Shown here piece after piece: positions 25,601-40,600 of a stretch of 64,000 nucleotides of DNA; the stretch's first letter is position 1; each line of letters opens with the position of its first letter. The notes beneath the pieces are model-generated. The model did not search any database and was not told the origin of the DNA. It worked only from the letters and a program-made list of their open reading frames with translations. Position numbers and translations under genes: made by a program. The stretch lies in the NCBI GenBank assembly GCA_037039925.1, contig JAXRKP010000819.1:53501-117500 (forward strand), in the 5' to 3' direction. This DNA is from Doris montereyensis. Lineage: Eukaryota; Mollusca; Gastropoda; Nudibranchia; Dorididae.

Positions 25601-28600
25601 CGAGGTCAGCTACCGGTCAGAAGTGAATGTATCTAAAAAAAAACGTGGCTATGCAATTTTTAATTCTTATTTATATGACAGGTTTCACGTTTCCCTCTTT
25701 TGTCCAAATTTAAATGTTATACTTCTTACAAGAAGTGTTATGAACCATGTTAAAGTTTAGAACCTGGGGATTCCAGATATATGATTTTAAGAGTTAGCAC
25801 AGCACTGTGAGGCAAGTAAATTAAATTTTGATCTTGGAGCATTTGTGTAATGCAGCCTGGTGATCTAGAGCATACCTCCGGTGATAAAACAAACTCACTG
25901 TCACTGGATACTCTCTAGCCTTTTGTTATCCTCTTCAAGGTATGGATCCCACACTGTTGCCCATATTCCAACATAGATCTCACAAGCGACATAGAGTGGT
26001 GTGAGGTCAACTCCGCTATAAAATCAGTACAGCTGGTCAGCTCTACTGTTTGATGTGTCTGTTTAAACTTTCAATAAAAAGACATTGTTTGTTCCATAGG
26101 ATAACTAACAAATATCTGTTGTGATCATATTTTGTCTTTGCTGATGTTATAGTGGCCGTGTAGATGTTATTAGGGAAATTTGGGATATTCCTTGGCATCA
26201 ACCAATCAAGATACACAGTTTATTATATAATGGTCATATTTGTTATAAGATGGACTATTTTTAGATATCTTCTAAGGCCATATGATGATTTATTGACAAA
26301 AATAAGTTCTTTTCTTTACATGACCTCTACTTTAGGTCCTTAGAACTGATGTCCCAGTGAAACAAGGAATGGGTCGTCAGATAGGAATGCCATTGCCACA
26401 TAATAATAAAAAAAGGGGAATTGAGTGAGGGGGCCCTTTGACTACATGAGGACCCAGTAAAAAAAAAAAAAGAAAAAGATAAAGATCTAAATCTAAACGC
26501 ATTAAATAATACTCAATAAAATACTAGATCTGATAGTTAATACTACTCTACATGTCGACGGTGAAAGTCGCAAGACATATATAAGTCTAAAATTGGTAAC
26601 ACCTTTTTCTCTCTCACTTTTTTAACAATAGGAAATTCCTATGCTTCGTATAGTTAGGATTCCGTGGCATAAGAACCAATAGAAACCCATATAATAGCCA
26701 TATGAGCAATTCGTGTATCATTATTGGGTCTAGTTTTTGACACTTGCAAACCGTGCATGTCCGTGAAAATAGATTAAAAAGCGCAGCATCATTTGTTTGA
26801 TTTTTCAAAACATCCAAAATTGGACTTACACGGCTTGCGACTTTCATTGTCGACATATTAATAAAGTTAAACCACTTGGCCAGTTTTTCAGTCACATTCA
26901 CTTCCAGAATACGTTAGTTATTCATATGTAAACAAGCGGGACTTGAATTCTTAAGGAGTGCCCAGTAGTGTGAATATGTCAGGGATGGTGATAGATAATA
27001 AGATAATGGCTGGTTCCGACTACAGAACAAGTGAACACATTGTAGCTCAAACCGTCTTTGGAAGGAGTATGTTGTCTGGACCCTGTCAAATGTCATTGTT
27101 TTAACATCTGTCACTTTCCCTGACCTGAACCCCACATTCTTCTTGTAAGTTACAAATTTAGAGAGTTCTCATAATTTGACTGATCAATTTTTATTTTGCT
27201 CTATGTAATTGGTACATTATAGTACTGTTATAATAGTGTTGTAATGTATTTAACTTATAAATAATGATAATGTTCTGATGTGTTTGATGTATGAATATTA
27301 TGATAATTGTTAATGTACTTTGTTGTTGATGGATTTGTTTTATAAAATAAGACAATTTTCTTTTCTAACTTTTTTTACCTCAGCTCCACCGCTTTTAACT
27401 GCCCGGGTGATAACAAAGACATTTTTTTCCAGAGTCACCAGGTAATGTGCTGTTGTATTCTACTCAGTTGAGAATTTTATCTTTGTACTTTCTGTGATGA
27501 GTCTTTCAATAATGCAAAAGAAAAATTGTGTTTTAATAATATTTCATGCTTTGTTTTGTTTTGTAGCCACGAATATCGTACAGTGGTCACTGCCTAAGAG
27601 GCTGGCCTTGAGAGACACAAATAAAAGCAGCTTCTTGGCCGGACGGTCTCTAAGGGGAAACATGGGGGACAATCTAGATACGGTTATCATTACATAACAT
27701 TTATCGGTCAGATCTTTAAGTTCACAGCTCAGACTCATAAGAGGACGGAAAAGGTATATAAAAGAGAAAAAAATGCAGCACCATGCATTCTTTGAAATTT
27801 TAATCTTCTCTTTTTCCTACTAATCATGACACTAGATAGCCATTCCATCAAACAATGAGGGGCCCAGTTTAGTTTCAATCATGACCATGATCATCTCATC
27901 ATCAGGGCAAACATGATTCTCGTCCACATCAGTTAGCAGTGTCTGTGATGTGGTCAAGATGTACCAATGACCGAAACCGGTCTTCAAGTGTTGTTCGTCT
28001 AAAATGCATCTGACATGAAACATTAGAGAGCCTAGTAAGGCCTAGGAGGGGTTTAGGCTTACAACTCGACGATTGCGTTCCAGATAAAAAGAAAGTCTGC
28101 ATTGTCGATCTGACCTTTCGTTAAATTACATTGACTTAAGCAGACACTTTGGCCTTCTAACAAAACAAAAACTGGCCTGATGCCTGATAGACGGACTGAC
28201 CTTATTTGAAGCTGCCTCTTATACGGATAATTTAATTAAAGGAGGAAAATCCTAGGCGGAGATCACTTTACTTATATGCTGTCTTATGTTTTGATTCAAT
28301 TAGTTAGCTTGGTTTGTAGCACGTTTTCTTTTCATGGCGAGGTAATGCGGAGGTCCCGTGTTCAATCCCCATGATGGCCAAGATTTTTCTGTCTATTCCT
28401 TGTATTTGTCTTGTCTTTGTTCCTATGGGATTTTAATATTTTTAATGCCATTATCCTTCATTTATGTTCCTATAAACATTATATACAGTGGTCTCTGCCT
28501 AAGAGGCTGCTTTTCAGTGTGACAAATGTTTGTGTCTTTAATTGTCATTTCTAAGAGGCTGCTTTTTCAGTGTGACAAATGTTTGTGTCTTTAATTGTCA

Positions 28601-31600
28601 TTTCTAAGAGGCTGCTTTTTCAGTGTGACAAATGTTTGTGTCTTTAATTGTCATTTCTAAGAGGCTGCTTATTCCGTGTGAAGAATGTCTGTGTCTTCAA
28701 TTGTCATTTCTAAGAAGGCTGCTTATTCCATGGGACAAATGTCTGTGTCTTCAATTGTCATTTCTAAGAGGCCTGCTTATTCCATGGGACAAATGTTTGT
28801 GTCTTTAATTGTCATTTCTAAGAGGCCTGCTTATTCCATGGGACAAATGTTTGTGTCTTTAATTGTCATTTCTAAGAGGCCTGCTTATTCCATGGGACAA
28901 ATGTTTGTGTCTTTAATTGTCATTTCTAAGAGGCCTGCTTATTCCGTGTGACAAATGGTTTCCTCTTTAATTGTCATTTGTAAGAGCAGCTAAGAGATGG
29001 TTTTTCTCTTCCGTCAATGCAAGACAAAACGAAAATTCAAATTCAAATCGAATAGCCACTTTTTTCTCTATCTGGAACATGTACATTGTGTTGTAGGCCT
29101 AGAATCTCTGCTAGATCCTGCCAAGCCAGCATCAGCCTCTTTGACTTTGACACGAGACATTCGCCAGGTGAACTAGGCGGTTGACACCTATGGTTTGCAT
29201 CTGCACTTGCAGACCGATCGGCGTCATTGGAACATTTTGACCAGACCAAAGATACCGCCATAATTAATATGAACTAGAAGCATGTTTTTACTGATAAAGG
29301 GCTAATGAATGATAATCTGGATTAAAACTGCATTAGGCCTAATTGTTTGATGCTAGCTAGTTTTGTCATCACTAGGAGAAGAGAAGAGAATCTTTCTACT
29401 CTATTTTGTACGTCCTCCTCCTTTCTCTTTTGAGTTTGAGTTAAGGCCTAAGGGTCTGACCAATTGGCGTCATGTAATGATTATCTTGTTCATATCCAAT
29501 GTTTTCGCTGTTTCTGCTATTTTTAAAAAATTAATATTTTATTTTGTTTGCTTTTGTCTCATAAGAGGTTTTATTATTTGAGCTGGACATTCTCTCATCA
29601 GTTGTTTTCCCATTGCCGTCCTATTTCAGCCATGGACCCAAGCAACAACAAAGCTGACGCTTGTCCAGCCCCACCGGTAGCCACCACAGTATCACTTTCT
29701 CTAGAACCAGCAGTACGTCTTCCATACATGCTGGTGGTTGTGCCCTCGTCAGCTTCCTCTGCCCATAATACAGGTGAAGAAAGATGAAAATGGATTTATA
29801 GTATGTGTATCCGTACACAAATGTAGGCTCACCGACTTTTACATCATTTACTCCTAGCAGACTCTTTGAATCATATTTATAGTGCGTCATCATCATGCCT
29901 TGTCATCCCTCTTGGGGGATAACTCGGTAGTCCAGAGGCAAGGTGCTGGCCTCTCAATCCAAAGGTCGTGGGTTGGAATTGCCGCCTGCGGTTGAACTGT
30001 TTTCTCAAGTATTTTTTTAGAAAAATCTAACAAGTCATCCCTGGGTCTTTCAGTTTGATTATAGTGCAGCTGCCTGTTAAGTCTCTTTCTCAAGGAACAG
30101 AACATCGGACGTACCCCTGGCAGGATTTGAACCTAGGCCCTCACTAACCTTACTCCGGTAGCCTGACCACTAGGCCATCGATGTCACTTACGGTTGTACA
30201 AGGGGACCAATCTGTAATACTCCAGTATTATTAATCAAATCTTAATTTAACTTTAAATGACCAATCTGTAATGCTCCAGTTTTATTAATTAAATCTGAAT
30301 TGAACTTTAAATGACCAATCTGTAATGCTCTAGTTTTATTAATTAAATCTTAATTAAACTTTAAATGACCAATCTGTAATGCTCCAGATTTATTAATGAA
30401 ATCTGAATTGAACTTTAAATGACCAATCTGTAATGCTCCAGTTTTATTAATTAAATCTTCATTGAACTTTAAATGAAAATATTTTTTCACTATGTACTGG
30501 GTTTTGCTTCTTTTTTTAATGTATGTTGGAATTCAAACTTAGTTGATTTTGAAACAAATTGTTTTTTTTTTTTTTGTTTTATTTTTGTTGTATCGTCATG
30601 ATAATCAATACACATTATGCATTTAAAGTATTTCCAATAAACAATAATCCGTCTGTTTTCTCTTGATGCAGATGATGAAGACAGTGAATCCAACAAATTG
30701 CTTTCTTCTTACAAAGACAGGAGACGCGTAGCCCACACAGTGGCTGAACAGAAGAGAAGAGACGCCATCAAGGTATCTTCCTCTGTCTTTCCTTTCCATA
30801 GAAGTTTTTGCTATTAGTATTAACTCATCTAAGCCACAAGGGGGCTCAGTAGTCCAGAGGCAAGGTGTCGGCCTCTTACTCAAAAAGATAGTGAGTTCGA
30901 GCCCCGCCAACGATTACAATTTGGTTTCGAGTGTTTTCAAACAAAATCTACCCAGGTTGTTTTTACACGTTCTGTTGCATTCCTGTTATACTTTTATTTG
31001 AGTGGGTGGTTAACGGGTACTGCTGGAAGGTCTGTCTTCTTTCTTTTCACTCATTTACTTATCTTTCATCTAATTGTTTCCTCTTTATTCACCCTGAGAT
31101 CACCGCATATGATGGACAAGGTAAATTATTACAAAATAATCTAAATTTATCCTGAGATCACCACGTATGGTGGACGGGGGGGGGGATTTTCAATGAAACA
31201 AAATACACAAATTTGAAGTTTACGGCAAACTGTTCTGTCTCGTAGGTTTTCCAGTCTCTCTGAGGAGTTAAGAGAGGGGAGGGGGAAAGGATTTATACGT
31301 TGTGATAAACAGTTCTGTCATACTGTGGGATCCATTATCATACTCAAGCGCTGCCGGTATAGAAAAAGTATCCAGTTTGCCCAGAGAGCCTAAGGGTGTT
31401 TTAATGAGTATAACAAATGCTAGATCCTGTCTTCCTAGGATCAAGGGGAAAAAGAAATCTACATCAGTTGTTAATTTGTATGGCCATTTTCAAATTTTGG
31501 TTCCCTGGACCTTTGGTTTGTGGAGTGAAGGCAGTATTATGGGACCTCATCTGGGAATAGAGAACATGCAAGATACTATGATGTGGGCTCCCCCAAAAGG

Positions 31601-34600
31601 AGCCATACATTAAATATGTATTGTGTTTGCTCTCCCTAGTTGGGAAAAAATTGTAAGTCTCATACTCAGACTTGAGCGTAGAGTCATCAGAAATAATGTC
31701 CTGGTTTTTCTAGGCATACAGCATAATGTGGTAGTTTATCATTACTTTCCATGCCAACATTACTTCCATGGAGTCTGAATAGACCTTGCTGCCCATTTTT
31801 CTGCTGGGTCGACAGGAGGGCCAGAAAAATTTGCTCTGACCGGGGGTCAAATTCGGGCCTCCTTTGTGGTAGTCAGACACTCTACCGACGGAGCTACCAG
31901 TGCCTCTCCTATATTTGTATATGAATGACAATGTGAATGTTAGAAAATGCTTTGTTTTATGTTTTTCAACAGAAAGGCTATGATGAACTTCAATTCATTG
32001 TGCCCACTTGCCAACAGGCCGACTCTCTCGGCTCCCAGAAAATCAGCAAGGCAACAATCCTGCAGAAAAGTATGTGGTTTCCCTCATGCTTTTATTCTCT
32101 TGTTGTCTCAACTGTCATTTTCTAAAAGCAGTGATAAAATTAAATGATTTATTCACAGGGAGAAAGAAGAGGTCAAATTTGATTTGGCAACACTACTCTT
32201 CAAAACGTATTTGATAATTTCTTGATGTTTAACGTAGAAACTCTAGAGAACTTGATCTACAATAAAATGAGATTTAAAAAAAAAAAAAAGAAGGAATTAG
32301 GACATAGCGTCGGTGAAACTGTCTAAACTCGTAAATCTACGATATGGAGGATATGAAATTTGTCCTTAAGATGATCTAACACACACTTCTTTCGTGTCCT
32401 CATAGATATTGGAGGCTTTGAAAAGTTCATTTTATGTGCATGATCTGAGCAAAGATTTCTATTTCTCTTCCAAGAAGCACAGCGTAGGGTTTGATTATTT
32501 ATGACATTTTTTGCTTCTCCTATAAAATTACGTCTAGTGGACTTACATGTCTAGACAGTTTCACCGGTGATATACTTGAATAGTGATAATGTCAATTGGT
32601 GACAACTCCCACAAAAAAAGATAGAAAAGAAAAGGAGATGAAAGGAGGAGAGAGAGGAGAAGAAATCAAGGAAAGGAAGAAAAAGTAAAGAAAAGGAGAC
32701 GAAAGGAAAGGAGAGGAGAGAGGGAGAAGAAATCAAGGAAAGGAGAGGAGAGAAAGAGGAGAAGAAATCAAGGAAAGGAAGAAAACGTAAAGAAAAGGAG
32801 ACGAAAAAGAGAGGAGAGAGAAGAGAAGAAATCAAGGAAAGGAGAGGAGAGAGAGGAGAAGAAATCAAGGAAAGGAGAGGACAGAAAGGAGAAGAAATCA
32901 AGGAAAGGTGAGGAGAGAGAGGAGAAGAAATCAAGGAAAGGAGATGAGAGAAAGGAAAAGAAATCAAGGAAAGCAGAGAAGAGAGAGGATAAGAAATCAA
33001 GGAAAGAAGAGAAGAGGAAATCAAGGAAAGGAAAGAAAGAGAGGAGAAGAAATCAAGGAAAGGAGGAAGAGAGAGGAGAAGAAATCAAGAAAAAGAGAGA
33101 AGAGAGAGGAGAAGAAATCAAGGAAAGGAGAGGAGAGAGAGGATAAAAAATCAAGGAAAGGAGGGAAGAGAGAGGAGAAGAAATCAAGGAAAGGAGAAAG
33201 GAGAAGAAATTAAGGAGAGGAGAGGAGAGAGAGAGAGGAGAAGAAATCGAGAAAAGGAGAGAAGATAGAGGGAGAAGAAATCAAGGAAAGAGGAGAGAGA
33301 GGTGAAGAAATCAGGAAAGGAGAGAGGAGAATAAACCAAGGAAAGGAGAGGAGAGAGAGGAGAAGAAATCAGGAAAGGAGAGAGGAGAATAAAGGAAAGA
33401 GAGAGAAGAAGTCAAGGAAAGGAGAGGAGAAGAAATCAAGGAAAGGAGAGAAGAGAGAGGAGAAGAAATCAAGGAAATGAGAGAAGAGAGAGGAGAAGAA
33501 ATCAAGGAAAGGAGAGAAGAGAGAGGAGTAGAAATCAAGGAAAGGAGAGAAGAGAGAGGAGAAGAAATCAAGGAAAGGAGAGAAAAGAGAGAGAGGAGAA
33601 GAAATCAAGGAAAGGAGAGGAGAGAGAGGAGAAGAAATCAAGGAAAAGAGAGGAGAGAGAGAGAAGAAATCAAGGAAAGGAGAGGAGAGAGGAGAAGAAA
33701 TCAAGGAAAAGAGAGGAGAGAGAGGAGAAGAAATCATGAAAGAAGAGGAGAGAGAGGAGAAGAAATCAAGGAAAAAGAAAAAGTAAAGAAAGTTCCTTCA
33801 AGGCCGTTACCGCCCATAGAGCCGAAGCGTATCTCAGTTTCAATAGTGTAAAGCGGAACAAGTGATAATAATCACCTCCTGGACAGGTCGCTAGTTTTGA
33901 CACAAGTTTTTACTCCCAAGCTTGGGCGTGTACCCATTTGTATCTGAGTTGAGAGAGGGAAATACGTGTTAAATGTCTTTCCCAAGGAACACAACATCAG
34001 ATCTAGCTTTTCTAGGATTCGAACCCAGGACCTCATGATCCCCAGTCTGGCAACCTTACCAGTGGCCCACCAATGCCATGAAAGGAAGAAAGTGATGATT
34101 AAAATGTGTAGAAGGAAAAACAAAAAGGTGGGGGGGTGTAGGTATGAATTCAACGCGAGAAGGAAGAAAAAGAGGAGAGAGAGAGAGTTGTAGATCTAGA
34201 TCTAGTAAAAGAGAAAGATGAAAAATTATAGAAAGGAAATGTGAGGAGAAGACAGTGTTGAGATATTCAGGTACAAATTTAAAGGTCTGCCTTGATCACT
34301 GTCCTCAAAGGTCATGAAAAGTAGGACTTGCGCTTGAAAAATATCTCAGGTATGTGAGTATGTCTATCCTCAAAAGTCTTTTGGGCTAGTCGCTGAAGTA
34401 AGTAAAGTTTTTGCAAGGCCATTATTTCCCATAGAGCTGAATCTGTCTTTGTTTTAATAATGTGAAACAGAATAAGTACATCGCCCTTATCCTGGATAGA
34501 TGCTGGCCTGTCACAGGTTTTACTCCTGCTGGTACTGGTACCCATTTTGCCATCATAATTAGAATTACTGCTGTAGGTTATATTGATATGTCTTTCAGTC

Positions 34601-37600
34601 ACAATGTATAGACATGCGCTCACATTTTGTCGAGTTGCAGTTACATGTGTAATATTCATTATGAAACATACTGTATTTTATATTTTTGTATTTATTTTGT
34701 ATATTATTTTAATTCATAGCCATTGACTACATGCAGTTTCTGAGCACCCAGAAGAAAAAGCAAGAAGAGGAATTGGAAGCGTTACGCAAGGAAGTTATGG
34801 CACTTAAAATAATGAAAGCGTAAGCAAAACTGAACTCATTTCTTCATATTTTACCATTATCCATTTGCTGATTAAAAACTGTTTGTCTCATGGAATGCAA
34901 TTTGAAGTGGATTAAGTCTGTGTTTAACTCTTTCCTGCCTATGGGTCCTCCACAAATCTAGTTCTAGTCTGTGCGCCTATGCAAAGGGATGCAACTCTGA
35001 TTAAAAGTATACCTGTCACAGTTAAAATTAATATTAGAGACTTAAACAGCTTTCAATTTCAATGACAAAATTACAATAAACTAGAGAACAAAATAAGCTT
35101 TCAGAAAATATATACTTTTGTATAACTTTGATGAGCCTTTTATTTCAGTAACTTTGCATTCATTGGAAGTAATAGTGTCGCTTTGTTTACAATTGCTGTA
35201 AATCAAAAACGAAATGCAAAGACGAAGAGTAAGCGAGGATGCATTAGGGGCGCTTTAGGCATCGATGCTGATGTTGCATCCGGTCGTAGTAGGCTGCAAG
35301 GCTGATGGCGCATTGAGTCGCAGTAGGCAAGAAAGTGTGAATTGAAGTCTAGTTAAGGTATACAGGCGTACATATTTATGTTAGCTCTTCTTTATTGGAT
35401 TTTAGTAAACGGTTTAGCTTTTGTATATATTTGCGCATCTATTATTTTTTACTATAGTTAATGGTTACGCTCTGAAATGCGATCCCACCTAGCATCTTTA
35501 ATTTCTAACTGATTAGGCTCAAATTTTATAATATAATAATAATTCATTAATTTATATAGCGCCAATATCCATAAAAATATGCTCAAATGCTCTACAATGA
35601 TAGTGTGATATGGAACATTATGAATCATGCAGGCGACAATGATACTATAGTACATACCTAGATAATAAAAGATAATTAATAATGCAAATCAAAAACACAA
35701 ATACACACTTAAGATTATAACATTCACACATTCAACTTAGTGCATCAAATGCAAAGCAAAAAAGTTATGTTTTTGAACGATCTTTTGAAGGAGTCGAGTG
35801 ATTTTGAATTTGTGTAAGAGGTGACAGAGAGTTCCAGACAGCGGGCCCAGAAAATGTAAAGGCACGATCAACAATTTAGATTTTTAACATTTTACAATCA
35901 AGTGATAAGGCATTACAGGATCTAAGCTGCCGACTTGGACAATGAATATTAGTGAATGAGTTCAGATACTTAGGGGCATCATCATGGTAAATGCATTCAA
36001 AAACAAGACAAGCCAATTTAAACTCAATTCTCTTCTCCCCAGTAATCAATGAAGTGACTGCAGGACAGGTTTGATGTGATCTCGCTTTTTTGTTTTCGTC
36101 ACAATTCTTGCGGCCTCTATTTATACATAGATTTATTTGCAGTACAGCAAGTTAATAGTTTTACTCTTGTAAATTACTTTCTGGTTAACAATACTGCTGT
36201 GGTAAATATGTTAATTCTTCTTTGTTACATTTTTGTTTTGATAAACATATCATTTCTTCTTTTTTAAATATTTTTGTTAATGGTTTTGCTCTGGTAAATC
36301 TATCATTATTGCCTTCTTTCTTTATTCGTTCTTTTTTATGACATTGATGATGATCTTAATATGTCTTATTGCATGTCGTATATTTCCTCTTGTTGACAGC
36401 AACTATGAACATATCGTAAAGACACACCAGAGTGCTCCAAACCATGGCCAGAACCAAGTGTCTGATGAGGTCAAGTTCCAAGTGGTGAGTTGAAACATTG
36501 GGTGATATTGTGGTGATGAGGTCAAGTTCCAAGTTGTGAGTTGAAACATAGGGTGACATTGTGGTGATGAGGTCAAGTTCCAAGTGGTGAGTTGAAACAT
36601 TGTGGTGATGAGGTCAAGTTCCAAGTGGTGAGTTGAAACATTGTGGTGATGAGGTCAAGTTCCAAGTGGTGAGTTGAAACATTGTGGTGATGAGGTCAAG
36701 TTCCAAGTGGTGAGTTGAAACATAGGGTGACATTGTGGTGATGAGGTCAAGTTCTAAGTGGTGAGTTGTGACATTGTGGTGATGAGGTCAAGTTCTAAGT
36801 GGTGAGTTGAAACATAGGGTGACATTGTGGTGATGAGGTCAAGTTCTAAGTGGTGAGTTGAAACATTGTGGTGATGAGGTCAAGTTCTAAGTGGTGAGTT
36901 GAAACATTGGGTGACATTGTGGTGATGAGGTCAAGTTTCAAGTGGTGAGTTGAAACATTGGGTGACATTGTGGTGATGAGGTCAAGTTCTAAGTGGTGAG
37001 TTGAAACATTGGGTGACATTGTGGTGATGAGGTCAAGTTTCAAGTGGTGAGTTGAAACATAGGGTGACATTGTGGTGACTATAGAGAAACACAGTCTGCA
37101 GTTGGGTAAATTAAATCTCTCCATATTACTATTATTACTCACCATTTTTATTCAATAATGTTCATTTGAGATGACTCTAAACAGCTGTAGTTAAATGTTG
37201 GCATCATTGGGTACTTTTCAATGGCTGCTGAATTCGTTGTGAATGCTAGAAAACCAGCACTTGTTGACATACTAATTATTATTTTTACTTCTACTTTCGT
37301 TTTCACTGATATCTGATATCTATTTCTTGCTACTACTTTCATTTCCACTTCTGATATCTATTCTTTGCTACTACTTTCGTTTTCACTTCTGATATCTATT
37401 TCTTGCTACTACTTTCATTTCCACTTCTGATATCTATTTCTTGCTACTACTTTCATTTCACTTCTGATATCTATTTCTTGCTACTACTTTCGTTTTCATT
37501 TCTGATATCTATTTTTTGCTACTACTTTCGTTTTCACTTCTGATATCTATTTCTTGCTACTACTTTCGTTTTCACTTCTGATATCTATTTCTTGCTACTA

Positions 37601-40600
37601 CTTTCATTTCCACTTCTGATATCTATTTCTTGCTACTACTTTCGTTTTCACTTCTGATATCTATTTCTTGCTACTACTTTCATTTCCACTTCTGATATCT
37701 ATTTCTTGCTACTACTTTCGTTTTCACTTCTGATATCTATTTTTTTCTACTGCTTTAGCTTCCACTTCTGATATCTATTTTCTGCTACTATTTTCCCTCT
37801 TGGCACACCTGTTGTAAGGCTATTGATTTATTGACACTTTCTACAACGTTTACAATGGGAGATGAAAACCCGGAACTCACAGTGTTGATGAATCAGATTC
37901 AGAGGTGGAGTGTGCAGTAGTGATTCAGATGAATATGTTTCCAATGAAGGCCATTAGTAGAACACTGCAAGTGATAGGAGTAGGAGAAGAGCAGGATTGT
38001 GGTAGTGTCGTGGCAGGTGGAGGTGATGCTGACAGAGGTGGGCATGGTAGCAGGTGTGGTTGTAATGTTGATGGGAGCAAACCTAAGATAATCTGGGAAA
38101 CCCCCCCCCCTCCACCACCAAATCAACCCCATCAACAATTTGGAGAGTTAAGATTACTGAAAAGAGAAGTGTTCATAATATTTATTTTTTAATGAGGCAA
38201 CTAGCAAGATTTTCATATAAATAACTTTTTTCCCCTTTTTTCTTTTGTTTCTCTTTTTGTCAGCAAGAATGAAACAAAACAAAATTGGCCTCACATTTTT
38301 ATCATAATGTCATACAAATTTTATTGAACACCTAAAATACATAGTGGATGCTGTGAGCAATTCTTTTTCTTTCAACTGAGACTGGGACCCTGTTCAGTAT
38401 TCTACTGTTGTACCAACAAAAACAAACATTACACAGCTCTTTTGTGTACAGACCCATTTCTCTCACGTCTGTCATATAAAAAATACTTGAGCATGTTGTA
38501 TACAAAAACCTCATAGAACACATTGAAACTCCAAGCACAGAATGCGGGTGCTCAAAATTGACATGGGAATACTTGACCTTTCCAAGGCTTTTGATACAGT
38601 CCCCTACAATAAACTCCTGTAGAAATAGTACAAATATGGCATCCGATGACCCCTACAAGCATGGCTGACAAATTTCCTAACAAAGCGAAAAAGGAGAGTA
38701 GTACTGGAAGGAACATTATCAGAAGAGGCCCCTGTAACATCAGGTGTCTCACAAGGCACAGTCCTAGGCCCTCTCCTGTGCTTGTGTCATATAAATGATC
38801 TACCTGAAAGAGTAATATCCTAGGTGCGATTATTTGCAGATAACTGTTAATCTACCATAGCATTCAGTCAAGTCAATGCCAAAAAATGCCACATTTTGAG
38901 CACAAAGAAGAAATCTAGTTACAAATACCAGCTAAGCAACACAATATTAGAAGAAGTGAAGAAAAGTCCCTATCTCGGAGTAATAGTATCTGAGGATTTG
39001 AAATGGTGAAACCACACCACAAAGATCACGCAAAAACAAGCTCCACCATTGGCTTCCTTCAAGAAATCTGAGACATTGTCCCATAGACTGCAGGCGAAAT
39101 GCATACATGTCGCTTGTGAGATATAGGTTGGAATATGGGGCCACAGTGTGGAATCCATACCTTGAAGAGGGTATCAAAAGGCTAGAGGGAATCCAGCGAC
39201 AGGGAGTTTGTTTCATCACCGGAGATAACAGCTCTAGAACACCAGGCTGTATTACACAAATGCTCCAGGATCAAAACCTCTGTCCTCAAAGATCAAAGGA
39301 AATAGCTCAGACTAGCCTTCATGTTCAAAATTGTCAAAGGAATCACTCCATTTAAAATCCCCCAGTGAAATTCTTAATCCCAAAACGTCCCAAGTGCATC
39401 ATCAAACCACGAAAGTTTGAAGACTACGTAACGAATAATATAATTGAGCCCTACATCACAAACAACACAAATTGCTACACAATACCACCATCACATACAA
39501 ACAACTACAAAAACTCTTTCTTTCGTCCGTACCATTATTGACTGGAATCAGCTCAAGGATCATACCATCAACCCAACATCGATTGAAATTTTCAGAGAAA
39601 GACTGTCACGTCTAAAAAACTGACCATTGCTCAGAAATTCAGTATGGCTGCTGTGGTCACATGACCAGTCCGTCGCATGTGTGCATTGAGAACATGTCCA
39701 TCCATTTTCTATTACTACCTGAAAATTTCAATAACCTACGCCGTACATCAAATCATTAGTTTATTACAAATTTTTCCCAGACATGCCCTATTTCTGAAAA
39801 CATTCCCAAAAACAGATGGTAATGGGAAATATAGAGGTGTGAAAACAGCTGGTATAGAAATTGTTAAGCACTTCCCCCGTCTTCATGTAAAAAAATCACA
39901 AGGATTTGGGTCTGAGAGAAGGTCTTCTCGGTCTACTCCTGATGTTGTCTGCCCATCTCATTTTCTCTCTTTCTCTTTCTCCTTGTTAAGAAGATGAATT
40001 TAGTGATGCAGCACAATGTACTAGTAGTACTACTATTAATATTTTTTGTCTTCCTCTTGCAGTTCCGCAACATGATGGATTCACTCTTCCAGACCTTCAA
40101 TGCCTCCATCTCTGTGGCAAACTTTGCTGAACTCTCTGCTTGTGTTTTCAGCTGGTTAGAAGAGCACTGCAAACCCCAAGTATGTTTTACGATTGTTCTT
40201 TATGTAGTGGTTGTAGCCTACACTACCCTGATTATTAACACCTGTTGCAGCCGCTGGCGGCTATTTTTGTCCTACCATAACAAACCGTGTAGCGCGAAGG
40301 CCGGTTTTTTGCCGTCTTCCTCCTGGAAACCGAGATATTTCCATGGGTGGGGGATGCCCTCAAATTGCGTCTATTTTCATTGTGTTTCCACTTATTGACT
40401 CAAGTAAAGCTTTCTGATTGGTCAGCCGATCATATTAGAGAAAACTGATGCTAACTTTGCAAGTTAGTGAATTTTGGTAGAGTTCAAGTAGACAAGATGT
40501 GTTAGATTTCAAGGTGCGAAGAGTAAATCTTTCTGTTACAGAGTAAGAGAGGATTTTATTAAAGTGAATAATCTTGAACACCCTTTTACACACCAAAATG

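Noticed and set aside
30841..30911. Possible tRNA gene
   Set aside because: It has A and B boxes but no cloverleaf fold that closes, and the head recurs as part of a longer SINE.
32551..33851. Glu/Arg-rich and Ser/Leu-rich frames
   Set aside because: They are readings of a purine-rich minisatellite; all frames are open because the sequence lacks T on one strand.
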